Positions 38,279-46,981 are shown, counted from the stretch's first letter. The stretch is DNA of 64,000 nt from Celeribacter baekdonensis (GCF_900102315.1 NZ_FNBL01000007.1:1-64000); one strand, 5' to 3'. The notes: generated by a model from the sequence alone, not told the origin. Program-made: numbers and translations.

Positions 38279-38312
38279 AAACGCCCCCGCGATCTGCGGG
38301 GGCGTTTTTGTT
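38279..38312 (+). terminator. Rho-independent terminator after the transaldolase gene
   Basis: ACGCCCCCGC pairs with GCGGGGGCGT around GATCT, and T5 follows. Confidence 0.88.
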
Positions 38313-38319
38313 TGGGCGC

Positions 38320-39456
38320 TCAGTTGGCGGCCTCTAACAACGGTTCATAGCGTTTGTCGGTGAGGGTTTTCATGAACGCAACCAACGCGTCAATTTCGCG
38401 ATCTTCCAAGGCCGGACCTGTGGTCAGTTCCTCCATCGACACCGTCTCTGACACCTCCGGCGCACGGAAAGGGTCGCCCGTTTCCGGGTTGATTTTACGC
38501 GCCTCGGATTTGGTGTTGTAGGTGTTGTAAAACAAAACAACCGTACGCAGGTCAGCAAACACGCCGTTGTGCATATAGGGTCCGGTCACGGCGACATTGC
38601 GCAGGGTCGGGACTTTGTAGCGGCCCACGGTCTGTGGCGCGTCGCCCACTTGCGGGTTTGAGGCCAAGCCCTGATCCAATGTGCCCGGGGCCACACCATT
38701 AAGCGCGCGCAGCTCAAGATTTTCGGGCACGCCGATGTTATGATACTCGTAATTGGTGAAGGTCTCGCCCTCGGTCCCCGGCTGCGGTTTGAGCTGATGA
38801 CAGACGTTGCAATTGGTGAATTGCTGGGAAAAAAACAGGGTTTCACCCAAAAGCTCCTCGCGCGTCAACTCCGCCTCACCCCGGATGTAACGGTCATATT
38901 TGCTGTCAAATGGCGAAAACAGATCGGTGCGCTCAAAGGCGGCAATGGCTTTGGTCATCGCCGCATAGGCCTCATCTGGGTCACTGAAAATCTCATCACC
39001 AAACAGAGTTTTGAACGCCGCGACATAGGCCGGGTTCTCAGTGAGCCGGTCTACCACGGCGCTTGCATCGGTCATCCCCATCTCGATTGGGTTCAACGGC
39101 GGACCGCCCGCTTGGTCCTCCAAAGTTGCGGCCCGACCGTCCAAAAATTGCCCCCCGGCCCAAACGCCTTCGGCCTTCTCGAAAAACACCGGGGCGAAAT
39201 GGGCGTAGGCGGCGGTGGGTGCGTTGCGGTCACCGATGGACACACCGTCATCGCCCGGAGACGCCATGCCGCGCGGATCGGCAAAGCCATGTTCGGGATC
39301 GTGACAAGAGGCGCAGGATTCGCTGCGATTTTGCGACAGGTTCACATCGAAAAACAAAGATTCACCCAAACTCTCCAGTGTTTCGGACGCGGCGGGAGCC
39401 GCCGTCAACAGCGACAGCGAAACAAGGGCGGCGCAGAGAGGGGGGACATGTGTCAT
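38320..39456 (-). CDS. ccp: Di-haem cytochrome c peroxidase
   Basis: Periplasmic enzyme of the CcpA/MauG family reducing H2O2 with electrons from c-type cytochromes. The 378-aa chain has a signal peptide (cleavage after AAPAASE, near residue 25). Its two CxxCH haem sites are CASCH (near 48-52) and CNVCH (near 207-211). ALNGVAPGTLDQGL, VPTLRNVAVTGPYMHNGVF and a C-terminal VAFMKTLTD motif follow. The frame also starts at TTG 39480, but ATG 39456 gives the better signal peptide. An FNR box upstream suggests induction when oxygen is low. Confidence 0.93.
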   Translation of the reverse strand: MTHVPPLCAALVSLSLLTAAPAASETLESLGESLFFDVNLSQNRSESCASCHDPEHGFADPRGMASPGDDGVSIGDRNAPTAAYAHFAPVFFEKAEGVWAGGQFLDGRAATLEDQAGGPPLNPIEMGMTDASAVVDRLTENPAYVAAFKTLFGDEIFSDPDEAYAAMTKAIAAFERTDLFSPFDSKYDRYIRGEAELTREELLGETLFFSQQFTNCNVCHQLKPQPGTEGETFTNYEYHNIGVPENLELRALNGVAPGTLDQGLASNPQVGDAPQTVGRYKVPTLRNVAVTGPYMHNGVFADLRTVVLFYNTYNTKSEARKINPETGDPFRAPEVSETVSMEELTTGPALEDREIDALVAFMKTLTDKRYEPLLEAAN

Positions 39457-39501
39457 GCGAACGGCTTTCCAATGGCTCAACGAGGGGCAGATATGACACC
39501 T

Positions 39502-39543
39502 CTATTAGTTGACCTTTTCACTCGGAAATTTGATCGAGGTCAA
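39502..39543 (-). promoter_or_regulatory. FNR/FnrL-type box and -10 of the peroxidase gene
   Basis: TTGATcgagGTCAA at 39530-39543 is a near-perfect FNR-family site, 74-87 bp before the chosen start. A -10-like TAATAG (minus strand, 39507-39502) lies 32 bp downstream of its centre, the spacing of class II FNR promoters. Confidence 0.65.
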
Positions 39544-39580
39544 GAGCCGCGTAAAAATGTGATCACCCCCGGCAGAAACA

Positions 39581-41032
39581 TCAACTCAACGCCCCACCCA
39601 TGGCAAAGCCCACCGCCAACAAGCCGCAGATACGTGAAATACGGTCTTTGACGGCAAAGACGATCGGATCGTCATGCATTTCGCCGCGATGGGTCGTCAT
39701 CACGATCCAACTCACCCAGAACAACAACACAAGACAAATCCCCCAAAGCACCGAAGGGTTTGAGTACAACAGGCTGACTTGCGGTGAGGTCATATAGAGC
39801 GCCAAAACCAGCACGGAAACATAGCCTGACGCCAGCGCCATTTGTGAAATGATGCTCAAATCATCGACATGATAGCCCCGCCCAGAGGTCGAAAGCTTGC
39901 CCGCTTTGGCCATATCGACCAGTTCGGCCTGGCGTTTGACGGCCGCGAGGGAAAAGAACAAAAACACCGAAAAGGCCAAGAGCCAGACCGACAAAGGCAC
40001 CGATGAGGCCACACCGCCGGCGATGATCCGCATCGTGTAAAGCCCGGCCAAAACGCAGATATCAATCACCATGCGGCGTTTGAAATAAAGCGAATAGCCC
40101 GTGGTCATGGCGTAATAACAAAGCATGACGAAGAGGAACAAAGGGCTGATCAACACTGACAAGACAAAGCCCGCGCCGAACAATCCCGCGGCCAATCCGG
40201 TTCCATGTGCGATAGGCAAGGTGCCCGAGGCAAAGGGCCGTTTACATTTGCGTGGATGCGCCCGGTCGGCGGCCAAATCCAACAGGTCGTTGAGCACATA
40301 GACCGAGGAGGCGACCAGAGAGAAGGCGCAAAAGGCCAGAAAGCTGGTGAAAAGCGCGGCAAAATTCAACTGGTGACCCAAGAGCATCGGCAAAAACACC
40401 AAGATGTTTTTGAGCCACTGATGCGGGCGCAGCGCCTTGAGATAGGGTTTGTAATCGGTCTCAGCCGTGCCCAAATGCTCGACCTCGACGCCCAAGGCCT
40501 CAGCTTTCGCCCGCAACTCCGCCGACGCATTGACCGTGACCGCGCGCCCGGCCCCGGCCCAGACCGACAGGTCCGCCTCGTGATCGCCCATGTAAGCATA
40601 GGCTTTTGCGCCATAATGATCGGTCAAAAACGCGGCTTTAGTGTTGCCCTTGAGGTTGTTGGTGCCGTCAGATCCATGCACGTCGTCAAACAGACCAAGA
40701 TGCGCGGCAACCCGATTGGCCAGCCCTTGGTCCGAGGCGGTGACAAGCGCGGTTTTGCCGCCTGCTGTGCGCCACGCGCGGATGTGCTCGATCACCTCAT
40801 CATCATAGGGCAACGTTTCGACCACAACGTCTGAGGCACCGGCCAGTGCGCGTTTGAGCGCCGCCTTGCCCTTTGAGAGCGCCTTTACTGCCGCAAGCGC
40901 CGAGCGCCAATCTTTGGAGGCCGCACTCCAAAAGCTCTCATAGAGCATGTCGGATTTTAACAGCGTTCCATCCAAATCCACGGCCAAAACCATATCGGCT
41001 TTCACCGTGCCCGTTGTTGGAGCATTGCTCAT
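39581..41032 (-). CDS. HAD phosphatase - UbiA prenyltransferase fusion
   Basis: A 483-aa two-domain protein. The N-terminal HAD hydrolase (about 15-195) has motif I AVDLDGTLLKSDM and TASDQGLANRVAAHLGLF. Its acidic motif is MGDHEADLSVW. The C-terminal UbiA domain has about eight membrane segments. Its Asp-rich motif NDLLDLAADRAHPRK and its second motif (FKRRMVIDICVLAG) resemble decaprenyl-phosphate phosphoribosyltransferases rather than quinone-ring prenyltransferases. Inference: a polyprenyl-phosphate pentosylating enzyme with its own phosphatase domain. Downstream position to the peroxidase is probably incidental. Confidence 0.85.
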   Translation of the reverse strand: MSNAPTTGTVKADMVLAVDLDGTLLKSDMLYESFWSAASKDWRSALAAVKALSKGKAALKRALAGASDVVVETLPYDDEVIEHIRAWRTAGGKTALVTASDQGLANRVAAHLGLFDDVHGSDGTNNLKGNTKAAFLTDHYGAKAYAYMGDHEADLSVWAGAGRAVTVNASAELRAKAEALGVEVEHLGTAETDYKPYLKALRPHQWLKNILVFLPMLLGHQLNFAALFTSFLAFCAFSLVASSVYVLNDLLDLAADRAHPRKCKRPFASGTLPIAHGTGLAAGLFGAGFVLSVLISPLFLFVMLCYYAMTTGYSLYFKRRMVIDICVLAGLYTMRIIAGGVASSVPLSVWLLAFSVFLFFSLAAVKRQAELVDMAKAGKLSTSGRGYHVDDLSIISQMALASGYVSVLVLALYMTSPQVSLLYSNPSVLWGICLVLLFWVSWIVMTTHRGEMHDDPIVFAVKDRISRICGLLAVGFAMGGALS

Positions 41033-41253
41033 ACTATCTCACCTCATTCAACCGCTCTGTCACACGCAACCTGACGAAAGCCGAGGATTGTGCGTGGCGC
41101 TGTTTGTCTTTGTTGCAAAGATGCACAGTCATATGGGTGAGGGAAAGCCTTTGCGGCGTACAGAAACCGAATTGACAATGAAACGGGGCAAATCCGCCAC
41201 GCGCATTCCGGCTTGACCCTCTCGCAGTCATGTCATACCTAAGGGCGCACTGC

Positions 41254-41327
41254 GCGGGCGTTGTGTAGTGGTAAGACCTTAGCCTTCCAAGCTAATGACG
41301 CGGGTTCGATTCCCGCCGCCCGCTCCA
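41254..41327 (+). tRNA. tRNA-Gly (anticodon TCC)
   Basis: A 74-nt cloverleaf. The acceptor stem GCGGGCG pairs with CGCCCGC, with T as discriminator and an encoded CCA end. The anticodon arm contains CTTCCAA (anticodon TCC), and the T loop is GGTTCGATTCC. It lies alone between the HAD-UbiA gene and a small membrane-protein gene. Confidence 0.97.
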
Positions 41328-41429
41328 ATCCCCCAAATTGTCCATGTCGCGCCCCGAGGCTTTGGGACTTTGGTCCAAAATCGAAAACGGGGCCCCGAAG
41401 GACCCCGTCTGCATCACATTTGGGTTGCC

Positions 41430-41636
41430 TTATTTTTCGAAGGCGCAGCCAACCGGGAGGCCCATTTTGGCAAAGATTTTTGCCGCCGGGCACCAGCCGG
41501 TGAAAGAAGATTGCAACAGATTCGCGCCGATAAAGACGGTGAACCAGACAAAGCCGGGATGCACGAACTGGGTCAGCAACACGCTGATCAGGACCATAAT
41601 TCCGGCGAAACGAAACATAGCACGGTCGATGGACAT
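41430..41636 (-). CDS. YgaP-like inner-membrane domain protein (DUF2892 type)
   Basis: A 68-aa protein with two membrane segments (about 10-28 and 32-52). The end reads GANLLQSSFTGWCPAAKIFAKMG, matching the stand-alone YgaP transmembrane domain (FTGxCPxxxIxxKxG). Such proteins often accompany rhodanese or sulfur-stress genes. GGAG lies 8 nt before ATG 41636, so the longer start at 41672 is disfavoured. Confidence 0.85.
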   Translation of the reverse strand: MSIDRAMFRFAGIMVLISVLLTQFVHPGFVWFTVFIGANLLQSSFTGWCPAAKIFAKMGLPVGCAFEK

Positions 41637-41723
41637 AGGGATAACTCCAATGATGTATGAGGTCTTTGACACTCAGGTAACATCCCCCGCAAACAAATTC
41701 AATATTTTGAATGAAACTGCGTC

Positions 41724-42125
41724 CTAGGATCGCACCTTAAAGGTGCCGACTGCCGTCGCGATCAATTCGCCCGTCTCATCCAAAAGACGCCCTTCGGTGA
41801 AAAACGTTTTGGCCCCGCCGCCAACCCGCCGTCCTTCGGCAATGAGGCGCGCGCCTTTGGGGCGCGACAGGTAATTGACCGTCAGCGAGAGCGTCAATGT
41901 CATCCTCACATCCTGCATATCGCCGGTAAAAGCACCAGAATACCCCATGGCCGTATCGAGTATCATGGCGTAAATCCCACCATGTGGAATGCCGGAGCGA
42001 TTGGTCATAAACGGCGCTATCTCGGCCTCAAACCGAGCGAAATCAGTGTTCCAATCCGTCATCGCGATGCCCAAATGCGCCAAAGCCGCAGACGGGGCTT
42101 CCAGAAAGGACTTTTGCTCAGTCAT
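41724..42125 (-). CDS. PaaI-like hotdog thioesterase
   Basis: A 133-aa acyl-CoA thioesterase-like protein with the family segment RSGIPHGGIYAMILDTAMGYSG (residues 43-64) and a C-terminal beta-sheet (ETGELIATAVGTFKV). Substrate unknown. It overlaps the upstream SRAP gene by 4 bp (ATGA). Two further proteins of the same fold lie near 50-51 kb. Confidence 0.85.
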   Translation of the reverse strand: MTEQKSFLEAPSAALAHLGIAMTDWNTDFARFEAEIAPFMTNRSGIPHGGIYAMILDTAMGYSGAFTGDMQDVRMTLTLSLTVNYLSRPKGARLIAEGRRVGGGAKTFFTEGRLLDETGELIATAVGTFKVRS

Positions 42126-42787
42126 TCATTGATCTCCTCAATCAGCTCAGGGCCCGTGGCCCGATTGGAATTTATCGCGCGAGAGACGCGGTGAAACCGC
42201 AGCGCATCGTCGGGGGCGGCCCGCATCAATGTTGCGGCCCCATGACCCTCTTCGCCAAGCCATTTCGCCCAATCTTCGGGACGCAACAGCACCGGAATGC
42301 GGTGATGAATATCCGCCATGCGCCCCTCTGCCTCCGTGGTCACCATGGCGCAGGTCGACAGGCGGCGGCCATCCCGCTCCCAGTCCTGCCAAATCCCGGC
42401 AAAGACCATCGGCCCTTCGCCCGCAGGCTGAATGAACCACGGTTGTTTGTCGCCCCCTTCGGGGCGGTGCCATTCATAAAACCCATCTGCTGGGATGAGG
42501 CAACGGCGCAGACGGCAGGCCTCGTGAAAGGCAGGCTTTTCGGCAAGGGTTTCGGCACGGGCATTGATCAACAACGGGCCATCATTGGGCGCTTTGTACC
42601 ATTTGGGGATAAACCCCCAACGCATTGGCACAAGGCGACGGTGATCATCCCCGCGATAGATCACATGAATGTCGGTCGTCGGACAGACATTGTAATTGGG
42701 CACACAGGGCAGGGTGTTCGCGGGGGCCGCTTCAAACAGCTGCACCATCGCATCAGAGGCAAGAGTATTGGCGAAGCGTCCACACAT
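42122..42787 (-). CDS. SOS response-associated peptidase (SRAP/YedK)
   Basis: HMCES/YedK family protein (221 aa) that crosslinks to abasic sites in single-stranded DNA through Cys2 (MCGRFANTLA). The other hallmark residues are present: MRWGFIPKWYK, NARAETLAEKPAFHEA, RRCLIPADGFYEW and the His in IHHRIPVLL. An inverted repeat CGAAC-N9-GTTCG lies 26 bp upstream. Confidence 0.93.
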   Translation of the reverse strand: MCGRFANTLASDAMVQLFEAAPANTLPCVPNYNVCPTTDIHVIYRGDDHRRLVPMRWGFIPKWYKAPNDGPLLINARAETLAEKPAFHEACRLRRCLIPADGFYEWHRPEGGDKQPWFIQPAGEGPMVFAGIWQDWERDGRRLSTCAMVTTEAEGRMADIHHRIPVLLRPEDWAKWLGEEGHGAATLMRAAPDDALRFHRVSRAINSNRATGPELIEEINE

Positions 42788-42812
42788 GAGATGGATATAC
42801 GCGCCACTCCTA

Positions 42813-42831
42813 CGAACGGAAAGCCTGTTCG
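42813..42831. promoter_or_regulatory. Inverted repeat upstream of the SRAP gene
   Basis: CGAAC (42813-42817) and GTTCG (42827-42831) with a 9-bp spacer. It differs from the alphaproteobacterial LexA box GTTC-N7-GTTC, so the regulator is uncertain. Confidence 0.3.
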
Positions 42832-42832
42832 T

Positions 42833-42860
42833 GCCTGGAAACTAAGCGCCTAGAAACTAA
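42833..42860. repeat. 15-bp-period tandem duplication at a gene end
   Basis: GCCTGGAAACTAA (42833-42845) and GCCTAGAAACTAA (42848-42860). The second copy holds the stop codon and last residues of the outer-membrane protein gene. Confidence 0.75.
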
Positions 42861-43722
42861 AGCCCAATCGGTCGTCCATCCAAAGCCGCCGGGCCTGCAA
42901 TGTGCCGCGCGTTCCCACGCGCTGTCCGGTCTCAAACCGATAAGCGATGGAATAGGTCATCTGCGACGTGGAGCTGGCATGGCTGTCTGATCGGATCGCG
43001 CGCATATGGAGAGTCGAGTGATCATTCAAACTGTACAGCATGGAGAGGCTGTAAAAATCAAACTGATCGCTGAGTTCTGCCCCAGCGTAAGCAGCCCATT
43101 TGCCCCCCAAAAGCGTACCGCCGCCAAAGCCAAATTGAGGCGATGCATCACTGGCCTCTTTGACCCCGCCAAGAAGATAGAGATCGCCCGCCTCATATTC
43201 GCCCCAAACTCGCGCAGTCGAGACCCCGGCGTCGAGGCTGTGATCCAGACTGCTATAAAGCGCCAATTCATCCAACGGGCGATAACTCACCTCAAGAGAC
43301 AGGAGATCATCGCCATTCTGTGCAAGCTCATGCCGAAGGCCAAAAACGGCACCAAAATCCTCCGCCTCATGGTCGAGATAGAGACCGGCATAGTCGCGAT
43401 CTGTGTGGTCATATTCCGCCACCAGTCGCAGGGACTCGGTCAAACCATACCCGGCCCAGAGCGTTTGAGACTGGACGTTAAAGGTGGCGATCCCCGGAAA
43501 TTCAGACCGCACATACCGAAGGGAGCCACCAAAGAACACCGCGTCTTGCGCCCATTCGGCCACGGCAGAGGCCTCATATTCGGTCCAGTCAACACCGGAG
43601 GTTCCGCCATCGGAATGTAGCGTGGACAGACCCAGATCGACATAGCTTGCCTGAGCTTGCGCGTAGAGCGGAAACAGCGTTCCGATGAACAGCAAAAAAG
43701 AGCAAAGGCCAGACCGAAACAT
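42850..43722 (-). CDS. Predicted beta-barrel outer-membrane protein
   Basis: A 290-aa protein with a signal peptide (MFRSGLCSFLLFIGTLFPL to AQAQA, cleavage near 25). Alternating hydrophobic/polar strands such as LTESLRLVAEYDHTDRDY and STLHMRAIRSDSH follow, with a C-terminal Phe (DDRLGFSF), the usual outer-membrane insertion signal. No loop or family motif identifies a substrate. The frame goes back to ATG 43755, but the later Met gives the cleaner signal peptide. A 15-bp duplication straddles its stop. Confidence 0.75.
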   Translation of the reverse strand: MFRSGLCSFLLFIGTLFPLYAQAQASYVDLGLSTLHSDGGTSGVDWTEYEASAVAEWAQDAVFFGGSLRYVRSEFPGIATFNVQSQTLWAGYGLTESLRLVAEYDHTDRDYAGLYLDHEAEDFGAVFGLRHELAQNGDDLLSLEVSYRPLDELALYSSLDHSLDAGVSTARVWGEYEAGDLYLLGGVKEASDASPQFGFGGGTLLGGKWAAYAGAELSDQFDFYSLSMLYSLNDHSTLHMRAIRSDSHASSTSQMTYSIAYRFETGQRVGTRGTLQARRLWMDDRLGFSF

Positions 43723-43818
43723 GAGGATTCCCGCAGTTAAACACACTGCCCCCATAAACCCCGAAACGCCTTAACAAACCCCCAACAAAATGGATTTTCC
43801 GATATTTCGCACAACTCT

Positions 43819-44127
43819 CTAACGATGCGTTTTGCGGGCGATGTCGATTTTGACCTCCATCATCGACATGTCTTTCATAATCTCGGTGCGCCTTGTGCGA
43901 TCCGACGTTTCGCGCAACTCGGCGCGCAGCTTTTCCAACTCGCGCGCAAGCAAAACAAACTCCGGCACGCCGCCGTTTTCCTGAACCACACGATTCAAAA
44001 GCGCGTTCTCCGGGTCATCGCAATCCGGCAAAGGCTTGCCCGCGCCCGGCAGGTTGTCGAACTCGCCCCGCGCTTCGGCCTCGGCAATTTTGGCGTTGAT
44101 CAGATCAAGCAGCGGATGGTCCATCAC
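43819..44127 (-). CDS. DUF1992 / DnaJ-C28-like domain protein
   Basis: A 102-aa helical protein. HPLLDLINAKIAEAEARGEF DNLPGAGKPLP (two adjacent stretches, residues 4-34) is the hallmark of the DnaJ homologue subfamily C member 28 conserved domain. ARELEKLRAELRETSDR follows. Function is not established. The start overlaps the GFA gene stop (ATGA). Confidence 0.88.
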   Translation of the reverse strand: MMDHPLLDLINAKIAEAEARGEFDNLPGAGKPLPDCDDPENALLNRVVQENGGVPEFVLLARELEKLRAELRETSDRTRRTEIMKDMSMMEVKIDIARKTHR

Positions 44128-44606
44128 GCCCGCCCCAAGGCCATATTGCGCCGCGCGATCGCATCGGCCGTCCAGACCTCTTTGGTTGGATAGTAGTCGG
44201 GATAGACTTTAGCCCCTTCAGGGAAGCGCATCCAAGGCACGGCGGTGGAGGTGAAAATGAACACATCCGGGGTGATTTCGCGGGCCTGATCCAGCGTCCC
44301 GACCCGCACAAAAGCCACGGCACGCCCAGCGCCGGCATAATGCGACCACAGCGCCACATGGCAGGAGGGGCAGCGGGTGATGGTTTGGCCTTTGCCGGAA
44401 TTGGAAGGGGTGAGCACCATCTCCGGCATCCCTTTGGTCACGCTCAGATGGGTGGTCTCAATCATGCCGTTCAGGGCAAAGGCCGACCCGGTTTCGCGCT
44501 GACACCATGTGCAATGACAGGAGTGAACGCACATGAAGCTGTCGCCCAGCGCATATTCGATCTCACCACAGGTGCAGCGCCCGCGCATCTCTTTCTCCAC
44601 GCTCAT
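44124..44606 (-). CDS. GFA / CENP-V domain protein
   Basis: A 160-aa zinc protein of the glutathione-dependent formaldehyde-activating family. Cysteine motifs are RCTCGEIEYAL, HSCHCTWCQRETGSAFA and, further on, TITRCPSCHVALWSH. The family fold is certain, but the formaldehyde-activating role is not. Translationally coupled to the DUF1992 gene. Confidence 0.88.
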   Translation of the reverse strand: MSVEKEMRGRCTCGEIEYALGDSFMCVHSCHCTWCQRETGSAFALNGMIETTHLSVTKGMPEMVLTPSNSGKGQTITRCPSCHVALWSHYAGAGRAVAFVRVGTLDQAREITPDVFIFTSTAVPWMRFPEGAKVYPDYYPTKEVWTADAIARRNMALGRA

Positions 44607-44628
44607 GTCTTAGGGTCCCAGTCATCAG

Positions 44629-44659
44629 AAAAGCCCCCGCAACGGTAGCGAGGGCTTTC
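44629..44659 (-). terminator. Terminator of the 5'-nucleotidase gene
   Basis: AAAGCCC...GC pairs with GC...GGGCTTT with one mismatch, and on the minus strand TTTT follows the stem. Confidence 0.6.
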
Positions 44660-44695
44660 CAAATTTTCCAGCGTCAAAGAGGGGTTTGCGCCCCC

Positions 44696-46252
44696 TTATT
44701 TGACGGTGATGCGACCGTCTGTGTAGGGCGTGTAGGGGCCATTCTGGATCAGATATTCGGCCACAACATCGGCCACATCGGGACCGAAATCATAGGCATT
44801 CTCTGCCGAAATGAACATTTTGAACCCATCGCCACCGTTGCGGACGTAGTTGTTGGACACAACGCCGTAGACCTTATCCAGATCAATCGGCGCACCGCCC
44901 ACCATCACGTCAGACACACGCGAACCGACTTCGGCAGAGCCGTCATAGGCATAGGTCAGACCCGCAACTTGCAGGAAACGACCCGCCACATCGGTCAACT
45001 GGCTCACGCCATTTTCAAGCGCTTCGACGATGGTTGAGCCGGGCACATAGAAGGTGGAGAGGGTGTTTTGGAACGGCAGAACGGTCAGCACTTCGCCCAT
45101 CGTCACCGGCCCCGCATCAATAGAGGACCGCACACCGCCACCGTTTTGCAACGCGATTTCGATGCCTTGATCTTTCACGCGGGCCAACATGGCATCTGCC
45201 AAAAGCGTGCCCATCTCGCATTCCATCGTGCGACAGGCGTTTTTGTCGCCATCAATCGCTGCGGAGGTTTCGGCGACGACCTTGTTGCGGATTTCCTCAA
45301 GCGGAACAGCCGCTTCGGCGATGCGTGCGACGGTGACCTCGTCCTCGGACACGGCAGCATCCATGATGATCGGCGCGCCAACGGCTTCGGTGATCTCACC
45401 ATCGTCGTCAAAGGTGACGTTCAATTCACCCAAGAATTTGCCATATGCATAGGCGGAGAGGATAGCGGTGTTCCCAACCATGGTCGGATACGGCCCTTCG
45501 GCCCCCTCCATGTCGCCCAAAAGCGTGTTGGAGTGACCGCCGACGATCACATCCACGCCGGTGGTGTTGGCGGCAACGGCTTTGTCGACGTTATAGCCGG
45601 AATGGGACAGAACGATGATTTTGTTCACGCCCTCGGCGGTGAGTTTGTCGACTTCGCCCTGAACCGCGTCCGAGGGATCGGTGAAAATCACGTTCGGGCC
45701 GGGAGAGGCCAATTCGTCCGTGTCATGGGGCGTCAGGCCGATCAGGCCGATCTTTTCGCCGCCGCGTTCGATGATGGTGGATTTGAGCAGCTTGTCCGCC
45801 AACAAAGGCTCGCCGGAGAAATCGGCGTTCGACATCAGGACCGGAAAGGTGACCGCATCCATAAAGCCGCGCAGCACTTCGGGGCCGTCGTCGAATTCGT
45901 GGTTGCCCACCGTCATCGCGTCATAGCCGAGTTTGTTCATCATCTCGGCGGCCAGTTTGCCTTTGTAATAAGTATAGAACAGCGTGCCTTGGAATTGGTC
46001 ACCGCCATCGACGAGGATGGCGTTGTTCGACCGCTTGCGCGCCTCTTCCACGGCGGTCACAAGACGGGCCGAGCCCCCGAAACACTTGCCTTCGGTGTTG
46101 TCCTCGGAAGAACAGCCGGCATCGTATTTCGAAATCGGCTCAAAGCGCGCGTGGAAATCATTGGTGTGGAGGATGGTGAGCGAATAATCAGCATAGGCCG
46201 CACCAGCGGAGACCATCATAGCCGCCGAAGTCAGAAGGATTTTTTTGAGCAT
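44696..46252 (-). CDS. Secreted 5'-nucleotidase (UshA-like)
   Basis: Periplasmic enzyme of 518 aa that hydrolyses nucleotides for phosphate and nucleoside uptake. A signal peptide (MLKKILLTSAAMMVSAGAAYA) precedes the calcineurin-like metallophosphatase domain. Its metal motifs are TILHTNDFHARFEP, ILVDGGDQFQGTLFY, AMTVGNHEFDDG and VLSHSGYNVD. The C-terminal 5'-nucleotidase domain (about 335-500) contains NGGGVRSSIDAGPVT and NNYVRNGGDGF. It stands as a single gene with its own terminator. Confidence 0.95.
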   Translation of the reverse strand: MLKKILLTSAAMMVSAGAAYADYSLTILHTNDFHARFEPISKYDAGCSSEDNTEGKCFGGSARLVTAVEEARKRSNNAILVDGGDQFQGTLFYTYYKGKLAAEMMNKLGYDAMTVGNHEFDDGPEVLRGFMDAVTFPVLMSNADFSGEPLLADKLLKSTIIERGGEKIGLIGLTPHDTDELASPGPNVIFTDPSDAVQGEVDKLTAEGVNKIIVLSHSGYNVDKAVAANTTGVDVIVGGHSNTLLGDMEGAEGPYPTMVGNTAILSAYAYGKFLGELNVTFDDDGEITEAVGAPIIMDAAVSEDEVTVARIAEAAVPLEEIRNKVVAETSAAIDGDKNACRTMECEMGTLLADAMLARVKDQGIEIALQNGGGVRSSIDAGPVTMGEVLTVLPFQNTLSTFYVPGSTIVEALENGVSQLTDVAGRFLQVAGLTYAYDGSAEVGSRVSDVMVGGAPIDLDKVYGVVSNNYVRNGGDGFKMFISAENAYDFGPDVADVVAEYLIQNGPYTPYTDGRITVK

Positions 46253-46342
46253 TTCTGCACCCCTGTTGAATTGATACCATAAACCCTGACGAGAGTTGAC
46301 CGAAGAGTCAAAGCTCTAACCTCTTCATCAGCTACATTTCAC

Positions 46343-46360
46343 ATGTAACAGTTTTGTAAC
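46343..46360. promoter_or_regulatory. Direct-repeat element before the 5'-nucleotidase (Pho-box-like)
   Basis: ATGTAAC and TTGTAAC (46343-46349 and 46354-46360) are two 7-bp repeats with a 4-bp spacer, the 11-bp period of a PHO box. The bases fit the TGTCAT consensus only in part. Confidence 0.3.
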
Positions 46361-46378
46361 GCACGAATGACAGGCAGG

Positions 46379-46981
46379 TCATTGTTTTTCGACAATCCAG
46401 CCAGACACCACATCACGGGCCAACCGATGCGGATCTGTCGTAAGGCGATCTGTGAGCAATCTCAGCCAAGCCGCCGCCATGATCGTATCCGCCAAGGCGT
46501 CCGGTTCGACACCCTCGCGCAATTCACCCCGTGCCTGCGCCCAACCGACCGCCTCACTCAATGCCGCCAAACGCTCCAAACGATAGCCCTCCAATGCCTC
46601 CGCCACATCCTTATCCGACTGCGCCTCAGCAATGATCAAGCGAAACACCTGCCCTTCGGGTGTTTGCCAGAATGCAAACACAAAGCGGTAAAACTCCGCG
46701 ATGGTATCAACCAGATTGCCCTTGTCGCGGTGCTGATGCGCACCTTTGGAACGCTCATAAACGGCGATCAAAAGCGCGCCGCAGCTCGGCCACCATTTGT
46801 AAAGCGTTGCTTTGCCCGCCCGCGCGCGCCGTGCTACCGCCTCCATCGTCAGGCCATGCACGCCCTTTTCGCGCAACAAATCACCAGCAGCATCCAGAAT
46901 CGCCGCCTCCGTTGCCGGGTTGCGCCGCGCGCCAATCGACCGCCTTTGCGGCTTTGCACACTCCCCTGTGGACTCTGGCAC
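46379..46981 (-). CDS. TetR/AcrR family transcriptional regulator
   Basis: A 200-aa repressor-type protein. The N-terminal helix-turn-helix region is ATEAAILDAAGDLLREKGVH then GLTMEAVARRARAGKATLYKWW, followed by an all-helical ligand domain (about 80-195). The start is GTG 46981, five to six bases after a near-perfect AAAGGAGGT site. It is divergent from a small membrane-protein gene, with two palindromes between them, so it most likely represses both. Confidence 0.92.
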   Translation of the reverse strand: MPESTGECAKPQRRSIGARRNPATEAAILDAAGDLLREKGVHGLTMEAVARRARAGKATLYKWWPSCGALLIAVYERSKGAHQHRDKGNLVDTIAEFYRFVFAFWQTPEGQVFRLIIAEAQSDKDVAEALEGYRLERLAALSEAVGWAQARGELREGVEPDALADTIMAAAWLRLLTDRLTTDPHRLARDVVSGWIVEKQ

